From: Flavobacteriaceae bacterium
GTDB lineage: Bacteria; Bacteroidota; Bacteroidia; Flavobacteriales; Flavobacteriaceae
Length of the DNA: 34,515 nt
NCBI GenBank assembly: GCA_002690805.1
Contig: NZFW01000035.1
Span: forward strand, 1-34,515
Direction: 5' to 3'
Below are positions 1 through 7,474 of this stretch, piece by piece. How positions within the stretch are numbered: position 1 is the stretch's first letter; every line of letters begins with the position of its first letter. The position numbers were made by a program, and so were the translations under genes. The notes under the pieces are model-generated. The model had not been told where the DNA came from. It worked only from the letters and a program-made list of their open reading frames with translations, and did no database searches.

Positions 1-610
1 CATAAGTAAGCAGACAACACAAGTACAGATTTTGATTGTAGTTTTTTAGTTTTAGTAATAACTGTTTTACGTCTTTTATTGGACTGTGAAGCACTTCTTC
101 TTGCTTACGTGTTTTAAGTGTAGAGAGTTTTATAGGAAAGTCTCTTTGATGCAGAAAATTAACTAACACATTTACGTGTCTTCTAGTAGTATTGTAGCTA
201 GTGTTGTTATTGTATTTTAACGGAATAGAATCTATAAAAGAAGTAGTAATTGTTCCTTTTTTAATTAGTTGCTGTCTCAACAAAGTAGATAATCTTTTTA
301 GAGTTTTATTATACTCACTAGATAGAGGTTCTGCTAGTTTATCACTTATGATACTGTCGTACTTTTCTACTGTAGAGAGTTTGCGATACAGAGAATAATC
401 ATTAGAGACAATATAATTATAAACTTCTTTAGCAAGATGTAAGGTAATAGACCTACGCTGCTTTGCAGGATATGAGTTAGGATACAAAGAAGCACCTATT
501 ATTCTACCACTAAACAACCTGTAGCGTTTATTGTCAAGTTTAAAATCTATGTAATATTTTCCGTCTTTGCGTTTGCAGACTTTTGGGTAAGAAAGGTTTT
601 TATTTGGCAC
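1..610 (-). CDS. Tyrosine recombinase/integrase, N-terminal part (runs off window)
   Basis: An open frame of 203 codons runs leftward from a GTG at 610 to the window edge without a stop; a TAA lies directly upstream in frame, so GTG 610 is the earliest start. The N-terminus (KVCKRKDGKYYIDFKL, then KRYRLFSG) resembles the arm-binding domain of phage-type integrases. A helical core-binding region follows at about residues 60-160. The last visible residues (SPIKDVKQLLLKL, then NLYLCCLLTY) match the start of the catalytic domain in Bacteroidota integrases. The catalytic Arg, His-x-x-Arg and Tyr would lie to the left, so activity cannot be judged. The gene lies about 80 nt from a truncated tRNA gene, the usual place for the integrase of an integrated element. 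The family call rests on recalled sequence patterns. Confidence 0.75.
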   Translation of the reverse strand, partial: MPNKNLSYPKVCKRKDGKYYIDFKLDNKRYRLFSGRIIGASLYPNSYPAKQRRSITLHLAKEVYNYIVSNDYSLYRKLSTVEKYDSIISDKLAEPLSSEYNKTLKRLSTLLRQQLIKKGTITTSFIDSIPLKYNNNTSYNTTRRHVNVLVNFLHQRDFPIKLSTLKTRKQEEVLHSPIKDVKQLLLKLKNYNQNLYLCCLLTY

Positions 611-691
611 TTATATGGCAATTTAAAGATTAAACATTTAGTCTGTTTTCTTTAAACTCCTATAAATAAGGGTTTGAATAAATTAAATTTT
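1..691. mobile_element. Right end of an integrated element at tRNA-Ala
   Basis: Homology to tRNA breaks off at 692, and the sequence to its left encodes a tyrosine recombinase reading away from the tRNA. This is the classical layout of a tRNA-targeting integrative element. Only the integrase end is visible; the cargo and the other attachment site are outside the window. Whether it is a phage, an integrative conjugative element or a small genomic island cannot be told. The boundary is inferred from the loss of tRNA consensus. Confidence 0.55.
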
Positions 692-746
692 ACCCACTAC
701 CTCTTGACTGCCAGTCAAGCGCTCTAGCCAGCTGAGCTACATCCCC
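692..746 (-). tRNA. Truncated tRNA-Ala(GGC) / attachment site
   Basis: Read leftward from 746 the sequence has the 7-nt acceptor strand GGGGATG, TA, a D arm (GCTC/GAGC), the anticodon arm CTTGA-CTGGCAG-TCAAG with anticodon GGC (alanine), the variable loop AGGTA, and the first T-stem strand GTGGG plus one T. It then turns into AT-rich sequence (AAAATTTAATT). The rest of the T loop, the second T-stem strand and the 3' acceptor strand are missing, so this copy cannot fold into a tRNA. The palindromic anticodon arm is the kind of site tyrosine recombinases use. It may be a tRNA broken by insertion, or a fragment left at one end while an intact copy sits at the other. Confidence 0.75.
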
Positions 747-749
747 ATT

Positions 750-1490
750 TTAATTTTCATTTTCTTTAACAAGAAGTTTATGAATTGTTTCAAAAACTTC
801 AATATCACGTCTGAGCCATGATAGTTCAATCAATGTTGTCTCTATTTTAAAATTAACAATATTCCAAAATTTTAAATCATTTGAAAGTTTTTCAAAATCA
901 GTCTTAGGCCCTCCAAGAACTAATTCATTATTTCTACCTCCTAAAACAATTTCTTTATAATTAATGTTTTCATTAATATATGGTTCAATTCTATCATTAT
1001 ATTGTGCTTCATTATAGTCAGCCATTCCTTTTGATCTTTCAATATGCCTTACATACTTTTTAAGCATATTTTTTAATGAATCATTATTTACTTTATTTAT
1101 ATAGTCTAAAGCAATAAATTCTTGAGTAATTGGCATTGTATAATTTACTGGCCATGTAGTAGCTAAAGTTCCGAGTAAATTTTTTAAAACAGGAATAGAG
1201 TCTTTATTTTTTGATTTTATAATATCCAACGATCTAATCATCGAGTTTTTGAGATATTTTAATGTTTTTTGATGACGTATTTGATAGTCAATCGTTTCAT
1301 TGAATTCTATCTCAATATCTTCATAATAATCTTTTATCTCTTGTTGTTCAACTCTTTTATTATTCCAATTATCTATAGCTAGTGCGATTAGTATTCCACC
1401 AGTTACTAAAGCTATTTCTATAAGTATATGTTTAAAAGAAAGAGTTTTTTCATTTCCATTATTATCAATAATTCTTTTTAAATTAATCAT
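750..1490 (-). CDS. DUF6090 family membrane-anchored protein
   Basis: This 246-residue protein has a short N-terminal tail, one hydrophobic segment at about residues 23-40 (EIALVTGGILIALAIDNWN) and a long, charged, mostly helical remainder. The segment ending in ILIAL.I.NWN is the hallmark of DUF6090 proteins, which are abundant in Flavobacteriia and of unknown function. It is probably anchored in the inner membrane with its C-terminal part on one side. The ATG start at 1488-1490 lacks a visible ribosome-binding motif, as is normal here. Its stop codon ends only 3 nt before the 5' end of the truncated tRNA, leaving no room for a separate tRNA promoter. Confidence 0.75.
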   Translation of the reverse strand: MINLKRIIDNNGNEKTLSFKHILIEIALVTGGILIALAIDNWNNKRVEQQEIKDYYEDIEIEFNETIDYQIRHQKTLKYLKNSMIRSLDIIKSKNKDSIPVLKNLLGTLATTWPVNYTMPITQEFIALDYINKVNNDSLKNMLKKYVRHIERSKGMADYNEAQYNDRIEPYINENINYKEIVLGGRNNELVLGGPKTDFEKLSNDLKFWNIVNFKIETTLIELSWLRRDIEVFETIHKLLVKENEN

Positions 1491-1727
1491 TTTAGAACCC
1501 TATTAATTGAACATTTATTCACAATCTATATTAACTATTTCTATTGCTTTCGATATAATAGCTAGTCCTTAATCCATTTCATTTTTATTAACTCTCTTCT
1601 AGTTTGTTTTATCATATACCTTTATATTTTGTGAGTTATTATTTAAAAATAAGGAAATTTAGCTTTAGTTTCGAAATTATACCTTAACATAGTTAGAATT
1701 TAAAGTATAAGAATATATTTCAAAATT
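1491..1727. other. Intergenic region, longest gap in the window
   Basis: This is 237 nt of AT-rich sequence between two divergent genes. It must carry promoters in both directions. On the + strand TAGCTTTA near 1659-1666 matches seven of eight positions of the TAnnTTTG element, but without a good partner motif. I see no RNA gene, inverted repeat or convincing small gene. Confidence 0.4.
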
Positions 1728-2384
1728 ATGTTGCGAACATATGTATTAATAGCTTTAATCTTTTCCTTCAATTTTTCTTATTCTCAGGGAGATAAAAACC
1801 TTTATAAACAATACCGAACTGGTCCAGATCCTGATAATTTTTATCATGTATGGAATTATTCTTTTTATGGAAAACTAAACATATTAAATTCTGATCAAGA
1901 CTACACAAAACATTCAATTGGAAAGGGAGGTGGATTTTTAGTTCAAAGACTAAATTCTAAAACATTTGGATGGTCGACTGGTATTGAATTTAATGAAATT
2001 AATTATAGATATGAAGGGGTTCTAGAAAATTCTATTGATAAAACAAATTGGCTTGGCATTCCAATATCAATTAGGCTTTATCCGTCTAGAAGATATTTTA
2101 TTGAACTAGGCTTTAAATTTCACTATTTTTTAAATGCCAAAAATTCTATAATTAGTAATTCAGAAACCAAATCTCTAAAATATCCTAAAGAAGCTTTTAA
2201 AAACACATTTGGAGCGTTTATAACTGCACAATATCAAATATGGAAAAGATTGAACATAGGCTTTCAATATCAATACTTAAAAGGCAGAAATGTAAATCCA
2301 TCAGAAATCCAGCCAAGTATATTTAATGGTTTGTCATTTAAGGTTGGGGCTTTTATTAAAAACCCCAGTAAACGCCCAAATTAG
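1728..2384 (+). CDS. Putative outer-membrane beta-barrel protein
   Basis: The protein has 218 residues and a typical Sec signal peptide (LIALIFSFNFSYSQG, cleavage expected after about residue 19). The mature part alternates polar and hydrophobic residues and is rich in Tyr, Phe, Trp and Gly, with strand-like segments such as WSTGIEFNEINYRY and IELGFKFHYFL, ending in FKVGAFI. This fits a small barrel of roughly eight strands, similar in style to the PorT/OmpW-like barrels of Bacteroidota, but I recognise no specific family. The stop codon overlaps the stop of the convergent lipoprotein gene by 4 nt. Function unknown. Confidence 0.6.
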   Translation: MLRTYVLIALIFSFNFSYSQGDKNLYKQYRTGPDPDNFYHVWNYSFYGKLNILNSDQDYTKHSIGKGGGFLVQRLNSKTFGWSTGIEFNEINYRYEGVLENSIDKTNWLGIPISIRLYPSRRYFIELGFKFHYFLNAKNSIISNSETKSLKYPKEAFKNTFGAFITAQYQIWKRLNIGFQYQYLKGRNVNPSEIQPSIFNGLSFKVGAFIKNPSKRPN

Positions 2385-2683
2385 AAGTTATTCTTAATGA
2401 TTGTATCATTAGCAATTATGATTCTCTTCAAAGAATCTTTAGCTAAACTATCAGCTATAACCAGAAATCCCTTTGGAGTAATATCATCAGAAAAATAAAT
2501 TTCTTGTTTTCTGTTATTTAATTCAACAAACTTTCCTGAACCTCTTAATATTTTATCATTTTTTTTATTTTCTTCATTGGTATTTTTAGAAGGTGTTTTA
2601 TAAAAATTATTTACAATTAAACAAGATTGAAAAAAAATTAAAAAAATAGCTGAATAGAATATATTTACTGATCGTTTCATCAT
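2381..2683 (-). CDS. Small hypothetical lipoprotein
   Basis: This protein has 100 residues. The N-terminus (MMKRS, then a hydrophobic stretch ending FLIFFQSC) is a lipoprotein signal with the acylated Cys at residue 21. The rest is hydrophilic, contains a Lys/Asn-rich linker at about residues 28-45, and has no motif I recognise. It lies 19 nt downstream of the LpxR-like gene on the same strand, so the two may be co-transcribed. The function is not known, and no link to lipid A can be shown from sequence alone. Confidence 0.6.
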   Translation of the reverse strand: MMKRSVNIFYSAIFLIFFQSCLIVNNFYKTPSKNTNEENKKNDKILRGSGKFVELNNRKQEIYFSDDITPKGFLVIADSLAKDSLKRIIIANDTIIKNNF

Positions 2684-2702
2684 TATTAAATTTACAAAAA
2701 TT

Positions 2703-3581
2703 TTAAAATTTATTTCTGATAGTTATGTTTAGGACTTGATGTCTATTTAATCTTTGACCTGGAGTATCTTTACTCATAGATTGATATAACATTAAAAATG
2801 TCCATTTATTTTTTTGAGAAAAAAAACCAAACTCAAAATTATTTCTATAAACATTATTTTTATATGTTTTTTCTCTTGGAGCAAAATCATATAAGTTGCC
2901 ACTTAAAGCAAAATCATGTGGAATGTACTGTTGTCTTGTTCCAAAATAAATTCCTCCTGAAGATTCATGCTTTGAAAAAGAAACCTTTTGAAAAGGCATT
3001 TTATTCCCTACTCCTATTAAAACACCAATTCTTCCTGTAAATAGAATTCTATAGCTTGATATCTTAGAATATAATTGAGAAGTAATATGGAAATAATCTG
3101 ATAAACTTTTCCCTTTGTTTATTTGTCCAAACACACCAAATTGAAGGCTTTGAGGTTGGGCGCCTACCCAACTCAGTTCAGGTAAATTTAAAAATGTTTT
3201 ATGGTAAAAATTTTGAAAAGTTTGGGCTAGTGAAGCATCTCCAGTAACTCCTATTTCTAACCCCCAACTGTAGCTTGAATTTTCACTTAAAAACACTTCC
3301 CTTTCATTTTGAAGAAATAGCCATCCACTGTAAGGATAGTCCATTTTTGAAATATCGCTAGTGTATCGTCGTGATGGATGGTATATATCTTGACCTAGTC
3401 TCCAGTGATTAACTTTGTTCTCAATTTTTTTTCCATAAGAAATAAGTATTCCACTTGAATAATATTGATCTGTTTGAAAATATAAATCATTATCAACAGA
3501 AAGCTCATAATATGACTGAGAATAATTTTTCAAAGCCAAAAGAGCAAAAAAGACAAATAAATAAATTGACTTTTTTTTCAA
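2703..3581 (-). CDS. Lipid A deacylase LpxR family protein (DUF2219)
   Basis: LpxR proteins are outer-membrane barrels that remove the 3'-acyloxyacyl chain of lipid A. This 292-residue homologue has a signal peptide (LFVFFALLALKNYSQS) followed by the family's opening motif, VDNDLYFQTDQYYSSG, carrying the conserved Asn-Asp pair. A second conserved block lies at about residues 112-145 (IGVTGDASLAQTFQ, then FYHKTF, then LSWVGAQPQ), with a His in the expected place. The C-terminus ends in strand pattern and Phe (LNITIRNKF), as outer-membrane proteins do. The start codon is TTG; no ATG or GTG lies near. Activity on lipid A is inferred from the family; in Bacteroidota many homologues have no assigned substrate. 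Confidence 0.75.
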   Translation of the reverse strand: MKKKSIYLFVFFALLALKNYSQSYYELSVDNDLYFQTDQYYSSGILISYGKKIENKVNHWRLGQDIYHPSRRYTSDISKMDYPYSGWLFLQNEREVFLSENSSYSWGLEIGVTGDASLAQTFQNFYHKTFLNLPELSWVGAQPQSLQFGVFGQINKGKSLSDYFHITSQLYSKISSYRILFTGRIGVLIGVGNKMPFQKVSFSKHESSGGIYFGTRQQYIPHDFALSGNLYDFAPREKTYKNNVYRNNFEFGFFSQKNKWTFLMLYQSMSKDTPGQRLNRHQVLNITIRNKF

Positions 3582-3707
3582 TTTTAATTTATAGTTGTAT
3601 TACACTAATTTAACAGAATTATAAATTTACAAACTATAATACCATAAATAAATTGTAAAATTATAGCTCAAAAATGCTAAAAACTTTATTTTGGTAAAAA
3701 AATTGTA

Positions 3708-4223
3708 ATGATTAGACTCGCTTATTTTTCTGATTTAAATAGGGTTAAAAAAATAACTGAAGCTTGTGCAGAAGATATGATCTCTAAGAATATTTATCAG
3801 TGGAACGAACATTATCCGTCTAAAGAAGTTTTTAAAAATGATATAGAAAATAAAGAGTTATATGTTACTGAAATAAATGAATTGATTGTGGGATGTGTAA
3901 TGTTTTCAAAAAAGAAAGATGAGCTTTACAATAAAATTGATTGGCTTACTTCAGATCCTGACAATCTGTATATTCATAGATTAGCTGTACATCCTAAAAG
4001 TCAAAATATGGGAATCGCAAGATCAATGATGGATTTTGCTGAGGCAGAAGCAGTTAAACTAAATTGTGAGTCAGTAAGACTTGATACATTTAGTAAAAAT
4101 CCAAGAAACTCTAGGTTTTATAAAGCCAGGGGATATGTAAAATTAGGTAATGTTTATTTTCCTAAGCAAAGTGAATTTCCATTTTTCTGTTTTGAAAAAA
4201 TTTTAAAAAATAAAAGATCATGA
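3708..4223 (+). CDS. GNAT family N-acetyltransferase
   Basis: This is a cytoplasmic protein of 171 residues with the GNAT fold. A substrate-side N-terminal half precedes the central strand YIHRLAVHPKSQNMGIARSMMDF at about residues 92-113, whose Q/R-x-x-G-x-A-like loop binds acetyl-CoA pyrophosphate. A C-terminal block has NPRNSRFYKARGY, typical of the last GNAT helix and strand. The acetylated substrate cannot be predicted. The stop overlaps the start of queD by 4 nt (ATGA), so the two genes are translationally coupled and probably form an operon. Confidence 0.85.
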   Translation: MIRLAYFSDLNRVKKITEACAEDMISKNIYQWNEHYPSKEVFKNDIENKELYVTEINELIVGCVMFSKKKDELYNKIDWLTSDPDNLYIHRLAVHPKSQNMGIARSMMDFAEAEAVKLNCESVRLDTFSKNPRNSRFYKARGYVKLGNVYFPKQSEFPFFCFEKILKNKRS

Positions 4224-4675
4224 TTAATAAAATACGAATAACAAAAGAGTTTAGTCTTGAAACTGGTCATGCGCTATATGGACATGATGGGTTATGTAAA
4301 AATGTTCACGGTCACAGCTATAAATTATATGTTACTGTAATAGGTGACCCAATCGAAAACAAAAGTGATGTAAAGCTTGGAATGGTTATTGACTTTGGAG
4401 ATTTAAAAAAAATTGTTAAAGAAGAAATAATAATTCCGTTTGATCATGCTACAGTTTTAAATTGTAATTCTCCTCATAAAGAATTGGCTAATGACATGGA
4501 AGAAAAAGGAAATAAAATAATAAGAGTTAATTATCAACCTACTTGTGAAATGTTAGTCATTGATTTTGCTAAAAAAATTAAAAAAAGACTTCCACAAAAC
4601 TTAAAACTCTATTCTTTAAAACTTAGAGAAACAGCAACTGCATTTGCAGAGTGGTATGCCGAGGATAATAATTGA
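4220..4675 (+). CDS. queD: 6-carboxy-5,6,7,8-tetrahydropterin synthase (QueD/PTPS family)
   Basis: QueD converts dihydroneopterin triphosphate to 6-carboxytetrahydropterin, the second step towards queuosine and other 7-deazapurines. The protein has 151 residues. It shows the zinc-binding histidines (ETGHALYGHDGLC and the HGHSY motif), the catalytic Cys in GLCKNVHGH, the block GMVIDFGDLKKIV, and a DHATVLN segment near residue 75. The C-terminal Glu in RETATAFAEWY anchors the pterin. No other queuosine genes lie in the window. A PTPS role in biopterin metabolism is the alternative, but QueD is usual in this phylum. Confidence 0.85.
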   Translation: MINKIRITKEFSLETGHALYGHDGLCKNVHGHSYKLYVTVIGDPIENKSDVKLGMVIDFGDLKKIVKEEIIIPFDHATVLNCNSPHKELANDMEEKGNKIIRVNYQPTCEMLVIDFAKKIKKRLPQNLKLYSLKLRETATAFAEWYAEDNN

Positions 4676-4681
4676 TGTATT

Positions 4682-6970
4682 TTAAAATCCAAACCCATCT
4701 AAATCATCTTCAGGCATTTCTTGAATATATTTATCACAATCTAGCGGAATTGTAAGGATTTCAGGTTCAATAAAATCCTCTGAAGAAATTCCAAGCTCAG
4801 GCTTAAGATATACTTCTTTCATAAATTGTCCCCATATAGGCAGAGCCATTGTTGCTCCTTGACCATAGGCTATATCTTTAAAATGAATGGAACGATCTTC
4901 ACCTCCTACCCAAACTCCAGTTACTAGGTTAGGCACTATTCCCATAAACCAACCATCACTCTGATTTTGAGTAGTTCCTGTTTTTCCTGCAATTGGATTT
5001 TCAAAAATATAAGGATATCCTGAAACAACATTTTTATAAATATAATTTTCTTTCTCTAATCCTGCATGTCTTAGCCTGGCTCCAGATCCGTGCTCTGTGA
5101 CTCCTTTCATCAAACTAATGGTAACATACGCTGCTTCCTCTGAAATAACATCTTGAGTTTCTGGAACAGATTCGTAAATAACAGTTCCATTTTTATCCTC
5201 TATTCTAGATATCATTACTGGTTTGACATATATACCCTTATTTGCGAATGTTCCATATGCTCCCACCATTTCAAAAAGACTAATATCTGGTGTGCCCAGT
5301 GCAATGGAGGGGACTGCAGGGATTCTGGAACTTATCCCCATTTTTCTTGCTAAATCAATAACTGGTCTTGGACCTACTTTATCCATCAATCTCGCACTAA
5401 CAGTATTAACTGAATTGGCTAATGCATTTTTTAAAGTCCTGTTTTTTCCATATTTATCCCCAGAATTCTTTGGACACCAGGCGTCGATATTTCCGTGTTT
5501 CATGGGCTCTATACAAAACAAAGCGTCTGGAAGTATATCACAGGGTGAAAGCTTTAATTGGTCAATTGCTGTAGCATACAAAAAAGGCTTAAATGTAGAT
5601 CCAATTTGTCGTCTTCCCTGTTTTACTTGATCATATTGAAAATGTTTGTAGTTATATCCTCCAACCCAAACTTTTACATGTCCAGTTTGAGGCTCAATAG
5701 ACATCATCGATGATCTTAAAAAATACTTGTAATATTTTATCGAATCAAGAGGAGTCATTATTGTATCGATTTCACCTTTCCATGAAAAAACAGTCATTGG
5801 AGCAGGTTCATTAAAATTTTTTAAAATCTTATCTTTTGACCATCCAGCATTAGTTTTATTTCTCCAACGCTCAGACCTATATGCAGTCCTTTCAAGTAAG
5901 GTGTCTATTTGACCCGTTCTTAAGTCTAGAAAAGGTGCTGTTTCATTAATTTGTTTTGTGTTTTGTCTAAAAAATTCTTTTTGTAAGTTTTTCATATGGC
6001 TACTGACTGAATGTTCCCCTATTTTTTGAAGTTCAGAATCAATAGTTGTATATATTTTTAAACCATCCCTGTAAAGATTATAAGTTTCACCGTTTTCTTT
6101 AGGATTTTGTTTTATCCATTTTTTCATAAAATCTTGAAGGTAGGCCCTAAAATATGTAGCTAATCCCTCTCTATGGGATTCGGGAGTATAATCAATTTCT
6201 AAATTCATTTTGGTTAAAGAATCTGATTCTTGAGAAGTTAAAAAGCCATTTCTTTTCATTTGTTTAAAAACAATGTTTCGTCTTCTTTTAACTAATTCGG
6301 GTCTTCTTAACGGATTATAATATGAAGAGTTTTTTAACATTCCTACTAGGGTAGCAGATTGTTCAATTTTTAAGTTTTTTGGGGTTGTATTAAAAAATAT
6401 TTTTGATGCTGATCTTATACCATCAGCATTATAACCAAAATCATATATGTTTAAATACATAGCTATTATTTCCTTTTTGGTATATCTTCTTTCTAGCTGA
6501 ACAGACAAAACCCATTCTTTTACTTTTTGAATTACCGCCTCATATAAATTTCGAGACCTGACTCCAACAAAAAGTTGTCTTGCTAGCTGTTGAGTTATCG
6601 TACTCGCTCCTCCTCTTTTTCCTAAAAAAATGAAAGCACTAATTGTCCTTCGCCAATCTATTCCTGAATGTAAAAAAAACCTTTCGTCTTCAGTTGCTAT
6701 AAGACCATTTACAATGTTTTCTGGAAGATCATCAAACTCAATAGGAGTTCTATTATCCTCATAATAATATTTACCTAATACAACTCCATCGGTTGAAAAT
6801 ATTTGAGTAGCCAAATTAGTTTTAGGGTTTTCAAGTTGTTGGAGGTCGGGCATTGGCCCATAATATCCATTTGCAGCTTTATAAAAAATTATTACAACAA
6901 TTATAATTCCAGAAAAAATAATTCCCCAAAGTATATTAATTAATCGTTTAAAAGACTTCGAATAATTCAT
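4682..6970 (-). CDS. Class A penicillin-binding protein (PBP1A-type transglycosylase/transpeptidase)
   Basis: This bifunctional enzyme polymerises and cross-links peptidoglycan in the periplasm. It has 762 residues. A transmembrane anchor lies at about residues 12-30. The GT51 glycosyltransferase domain has EDERFFLHSG near residue 94 (catalytic Glu), GGASTITQQLARQLF, and KVKEWVLSVQLE. The transpeptidase domain has the Ser-x-x-Lys box GSTFKPF near residue 456, Ser-Val-Asn in NSVNTVS, and KTGTT near 662, so all catalytic motifs are present. The C-terminus is short and acidic. Its start lies 3 nt after the stop of gldH, so the two are probably co-transcribed, a common flavobacterial pairing. Confidence 0.95.
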   Translation of the reverse strand: MNYSKSFKRLINILWGIIFSGIIIVVIIFYKAANGYYGPMPDLQQLENPKTNLATQIFSTDGVVLGKYYYEDNRTPIEFDDLPENIVNGLIATEDERFFLHSGIDWRRTISAFIFLGKRGGASTITQQLARQLFVGVRSRNLYEAVIQKVKEWVLSVQLERRYTKKEIIAMYLNIYDFGYNADGIRSASKIFFNTTPKNLKIEQSATLVGMLKNSSYYNPLRRPELVKRRRNIVFKQMKRNGFLTSQESDSLTKMNLEIDYTPESHREGLATYFRAYLQDFMKKWIKQNPKENGETYNLYRDGLKIYTTIDSELQKIGEHSVSSHMKNLQKEFFRQNTKQINETAPFLDLRTGQIDTLLERTAYRSERWRNKTNAGWSKDKILKNFNEPAPMTVFSWKGEIDTIMTPLDSIKYYKYFLRSSMMSIEPQTGHVKVWVGGYNYKHFQYDQVKQGRRQIGSTFKPFLYATAIDQLKLSPCDILPDALFCIEPMKHGNIDAWCPKNSGDKYGKNRTLKNALANSVNTVSARLMDKVGPRPVIDLARKMGISSRIPAVPSIALGTPDISLFEMVGAYGTFANKGIYVKPVMISRIEDKNGTVIYESVPETQDVISEEAAYVTISLMKGVTEHGSGARLRHAGLEKENYIYKNVVSGYPYIFENPIAGKTGTTQNQSDGWFMGIVPNLVTGVWVGGEDRSIHFKDIAYGQGATMALPIWGQFMKEVYLKPELGISSEDFIEPEILTIPLDCDKYIQEMPEDDLDGFGF

Positions 6971-6973
6971 ATT

Positions 6974-7462
6974 TTAATTGCTTAGCTTCAAGGTGATACC
7001 AACACTAATTATACCAGGTAAATTTTGTAATCCAAACTCATTTTGATTTTCTCTCATTGCATGTTTTAAAACCACTGAATATTTTGATTCACTTGAAAAA
7101 TTAATATTTTTCTTCCATGATAATAAGCTTTCTTTTACATTCCCAAACCCTTTTCCTAAATATTTACCTGAGCTATCTGCCATTAAATATTCAAGTGTGT
7201 CAGTACTAACCTCAACACCATCCTTCAGAAAGGTAGTGATCAAGTAAATATTAGAAAATGGGTAATTATTGTCATTCCTAATATTGATAAAAATATTTCC
7301 ATTAGAATTTGGAGTTTTATTAAGTTTAAATGTAACAGGCTCCGATAGTTCCCATCCATTTGAAAAATCTTTAAAATCACTATACCATATATCACTGGAA
7401 CAACTACAAAAATTTATTAGAATAAAAATCAGTAATGCTTTACAATTAAATTTTGTGTTCAT
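6974..7462 (-). CDS. gldH: Gliding motility lipoprotein GldH
   Basis: GldH is one of the lipoproteins required for gliding in Flavobacterium johnsoniae, and it is widespread in this class, including in non-gliding members. This 162-residue copy has a lipoprotein signal with the Cys at residue 21 (INFCSC). It has the characteristic blocks NIFINIRNDNNYPFSNIYLI, then DTLEYLMADSSGKYLGKGFG, and the late segment VVLKHAMRE. Length and order agree with the family. It is followed at 3 nt by the PBP gene. Its biochemical role is unresolved; a link to envelope stability or the type IX secretion/gliding machinery is known only genetically. Confidence 0.88.
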   Translation of the reverse strand: MNTKFNCKALLIFILINFCSCSSDIWYSDFKDFSNGWELSEPVTFKLNKTPNSNGNIFINIRNDNNYPFSNIYLITTFLKDGVEVSTDTLEYLMADSSGKYLGKGFGNVKESLLSWKKNINFSSESKYSVVLKHAMRENQNEFGLQNLPGIISVGITLKLSN

Positions 7463-7474
7463 ATTAATAATTGT

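Noticed and set aside
201-398. 65-codon + strand frame at the left edge
   Set aside because: Antisense to the integrase frame, which is longer and shows family motifs.
1562-1615. 17-codon minus-strand frame upstream of DUF6090
   Set aside because: Too short, no promoter, and its Lys/Arg-rich sequence is what chance gives in such DNA.
5223-5630. 135-codon open frame on the + strand inside the PBP1A gene
   Set aside because: It is antisense to conserved transpeptidase sequence and shows no domain or signal; a shadow frame.
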